The notes beneath the pieces were generated by a model, which ran no database searches, was not told where the DNA came from, and saw nothing but the letters and a program-made list of their open reading frames with translations. From Bacteroidales bacterium (GTDB lineage Bacteria; Bacteroidota; Bacteroidia; Bacteroidales; WCHB1-69), in the NCBI GenBank assembly GCA_017438945.1, contig JAFRUI010000006.1:1-58469 (forward strand): DNA of 58,469 nt, read 5' to 3'. A program made the position numbers and the translations under genes. Positions 56,843-58,469 of the stretch are shown in pieces (the first letter of the stretch is position 1; the number at the start of each line of letters is the position of its first letter).

Positions 56843-57847
56843 ATGTCATTAATAGATAACATCCTCCGCTGTCGCACCCTCTCCATTACCGGTATGGCAA
56901 AAAATACCGGTAAGACTGTGACGCTCAATTATTTGCTTGAGCAGCTTAAAGTGTTACATAAAGTTATTGCGGTGACTTCCATCGGTATTGACGGGGAGAA
57001 GACGGACCAGGTGACGCAGACGGAGAAGCCGGAAATCGAGCTCTACGAAGGGACCATTTTCGTGACTTCGGAATACCATTACAGGCAACGCTTGTTGCTC
57101 TCGGAAATATTGGATCTCTCAGAGGAGAGTACTTCGTTGGGGCGTTTGGTGACGGCTCGGGTGTTGCAGGCGGGCAAGGTGATCTTGTCGGGGCCGGCGA
57201 CCACAGGCGGAGTCCGCAGGGTGCTAGATAGGATGGAGGAGTACGGTGTTGACCTCACCATCGTGGACGGGGCGTTGTCGCGCAAGAGCCACGCCTCGCC
57301 GACCATCGCCGACGGACTGATCCTCTCCACGGGAGCGGCCATCGCCCCCGACCTCAATACCATCGTGAAGAAGACCTCCGAGTTGCATGATCTGATGCAA
57401 CTTCCTGAATATGAGACTTCCAGAGCTGACGAACTTTTGCAGATCGAAAACGGCATCTTCGCCTTGGAAGACGGGAATCCTATTTCCCTGAATATTCCAT
57501 CTTCCTTGCTGTCAGATAAATACAGGACCGAGCTTTTCTCGCACGGCAATCACCTTTTCCTCAGCGGCATCCTCACCGACATGATGCTAAATTTCCTGCG
57601 TATGCAACCGGAAGTGAAAAATTGTGTGGTCATCGTCAAGGATTTCACCAAAGTGTTCGTCACTCCGATGAACCTGAAGCTTTTCCTAAGCAAAGGCGGC
57701 CAACTCCGCGTGTTGAAACGCCCTAATTTATTGGCTGTTACGGTTAATCCCGTCGCACCGAGCGGGTTTACGCTCCCGTCCGAAATCCTCGTCAAAGCGA
57801 TGGAGGGAGTGTTTGACGTGCCGGTGTATGATGTGGTTGGCGGGTAG
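56843..57847 (+). CDS. P-loop protein, probable KamB-like aminomutase reactivase subunit
   Basis: The 334-aa product has an N-terminal P-loop GMAKNTGKT at residues 17-25, followed by VTSIGIDGEKTDQVTQTEKP and, later, VDGALSRKSHASPTIADGLILSTGAA. I associate this pattern with KamB, a subunit of the factor that reactivates lysine 5,6-aminomutase in lysine-fermenting bacteria. This is from memory of the family, not a search. No aminomutase, KamC or other lysine-fermentation gene lies in the window. Other P-loop functions remain possible. Confidence 0.5.
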   Translation: MSLIDNILRCRTLSITGMAKNTGKTVTLNYLLEQLKVLHKVIAVTSIGIDGEKTDQVTQTEKPEIELYEGTIFVTSEYHYRQRLLLSEILDLSEESTSLGRLVTARVLQAGKVILSGPATTGGVRRVLDRMEEYGVDLTIVDGALSRKSHASPTIADGLILSTGAAIAPDLNTIVKKTSELHDLMQLPEYETSRADELLQIENGIFALEDGNPISLNIPSSLLSDKYRTELFSHGNHLFLSGILTDMMLNFLRMQPEVKNCVVIVKDFTKVFVTPMNLKLFLSKGGQLRVLKRPNLLAVTVNPVAPSGFTLPSEILVKAMEGVFDVPVYDVVGG

Positions 57848-57918
57848 GGAAAATTCAGAAGGAAAGGATCCATTTGTTGCTCGTTGATAAGAGTAACGGT
57901 AGGGTGGTGTCTTGTCAA

Positions 57919-58469
57919 TCAGTGAGTGACAAGGGCGATGACTTCCGCTTCTGTCATTCCCGTGATTTCCGCCACGAGGTTTGGGGCGAAATCTTTGGCG
58001 AGCATGTTTAGGGCAAGCAGGCGCTTCTCATCCTCTCGACCTTCCTCACGTCCCTCTTTGCGACCCTGCTGTAAACCCTGTTGCAAACCCTGCTGCAATC
58101 CTTTCTCCAGTCCTTCCTTTTCCCCTTCGCGGCGACCGATGCCTTTCCAGGTTGCCTCAATGCTGACGGCGTCCCAGTATTTGTCATAGAGGTACTCCTC
58201 CGCCTCGTTGTAGTTGATGATCTCCAACAGCTCAATGGCCTTGGTGATGTCGGGGTCGGCGAGCAGTTCGGGTGCGGGCCGCCTCGTCTCTTCGGTCATC
58301 TCCGTGAAATAGCGCATCCACAAGTCCTTCTTAGTGTCACCCTTTTTTGGCAGTTTCTTGTACTTGTCCATTTCGGCGAAGACAATCTTGAGCCCGTCGA
58401 AGACGCGGTCGCTATGGTAGATGTGGACAAATTGATAAGGATGATACCATTCGTTGAGTCCCTTGTGCA
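57919..58469 (-). CDS. Rpn/PD-(D/E)XK nuclease-family transposase-like protein, 5' end missing
   Basis: The frame stays open from the stop at 57919 to the right edge, giving 183 codons without a start. The visible part contains NEWYHPYQFVHIYHSDR and IVFAEMDKYKKLPK, then LWMRYFTEMTEETRRP, the C-terminal half of PDDEXK_2 (Rpn-type) proteins. The tail has the family's charged repeats (GLQQG three times, then RKEGREEG). The catalytic residues lie beyond the edge. Rpn proteins promote RecA-independent recombination in E. coli and are often mobile. Confidence 0.82.
   Translation of the reverse strand, partial: HKGLNEWYHPYQFVHIYHSDRVFDGLKIVFAEMDKYKKLPKKGDTKKDLWMRYFTEMTEETRRPAPELLADPDITKAIELLEIINYNEAEEYLYDKYWDAVSIEATWKGIGRREGEKEGLEKGLQQGLQQGLQQGRKEGREEGREDEKRLLALNMLAKDFAPNLVAEITGMTEAEVIALVTH

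Overview
The window looks like chromosomal DNA of an anaerobic Bacteroidales bacterium. Most transcription units start behind a TAnnTTTG box, the -7 element of Bacteroidota promoters. Two secreted proteins carry C-terminal type IX secretion (T9SS) sorting domains. The order rsfS-ftsH-LUD protein-cdsA is typical of the phylum. Threonine and arginine enzymes and a KamB-like protein hint at amino-acid fermentation (inference). I see no prophage, insertion sequence, CRISPR array or rRNA operon.

Layout. 1-2000: edge of an AAA ATPase gene, tRNA-Gly(CCC), ychF and a NifU-type scaffold. 2.1-5.1 kb: an ABC-2 exporter operon. 5.1-9.3 kb: a GT-C-like membrane protein, a WbqC-like protein and a T9SS-exported serine endopeptidase. 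9.4-13.5 kb: rsfS, ftsH, LUD protein, cdsA. 13.5-18.3 kb (minus strand): POTRA/beta-barrel protein, folC, then exbB-exbD-tonB. 18.5-24.8 kb: ftsK, tlyA and a lipoprotein beta-mannosidase. 24.9-27.5 kb: kbl and an MFS transporter. 27.7-36.5 kb: small lipoprotein, M23/LysM peptidase, T9SS FG-GAP protein, SRPBCC protein, lptB, a TPR protein and an acyl-ACP thioesterase. 36.6-47 kb: an aberrant aroC, mnmE, tsaC-like, SRP RNA, arginine decarboxylase, carbamate kinase, an M13 peptidase and a beta-helix protein. 47.2-58.5 kb: cdd, two lipoproteins, a UvrA2-like ATPase, a lipid kinase, a large membrane-anchored unknown, an M24 aminopeptidase, a four-helix-bundle (S23/IVS-type) protein, a KamB-like protein and the end of an Rpn-type nuclease.

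The most unusual feature is not a gene. Nearly every intergenic space holds a short array of about three to five 7-nt words, often with one or two variable positions. The words differ between loci (ATAACCN, CTAACTR, YAANAGC, NNTCACT, AATTCTT, AATKGAK, AATGCTG and others) but the architecture is constant. Many arrays start at, or contain, the stop codon of the adjacent gene. Five ATAACCN elements each have exactly four units and the same flanks. The S23-type gene sits between two oppositely oriented CTAACTR arrays. A second family is a 28-bp palindrome, GTAG...CTAC, with two good copies and one decayed copy.

Starts were moved downstream of the longest ORF where a promoter box, a neighbouring stop or family N-termini made the extension implausible. 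All functions are inferred from reading the sequence; no database search was run.
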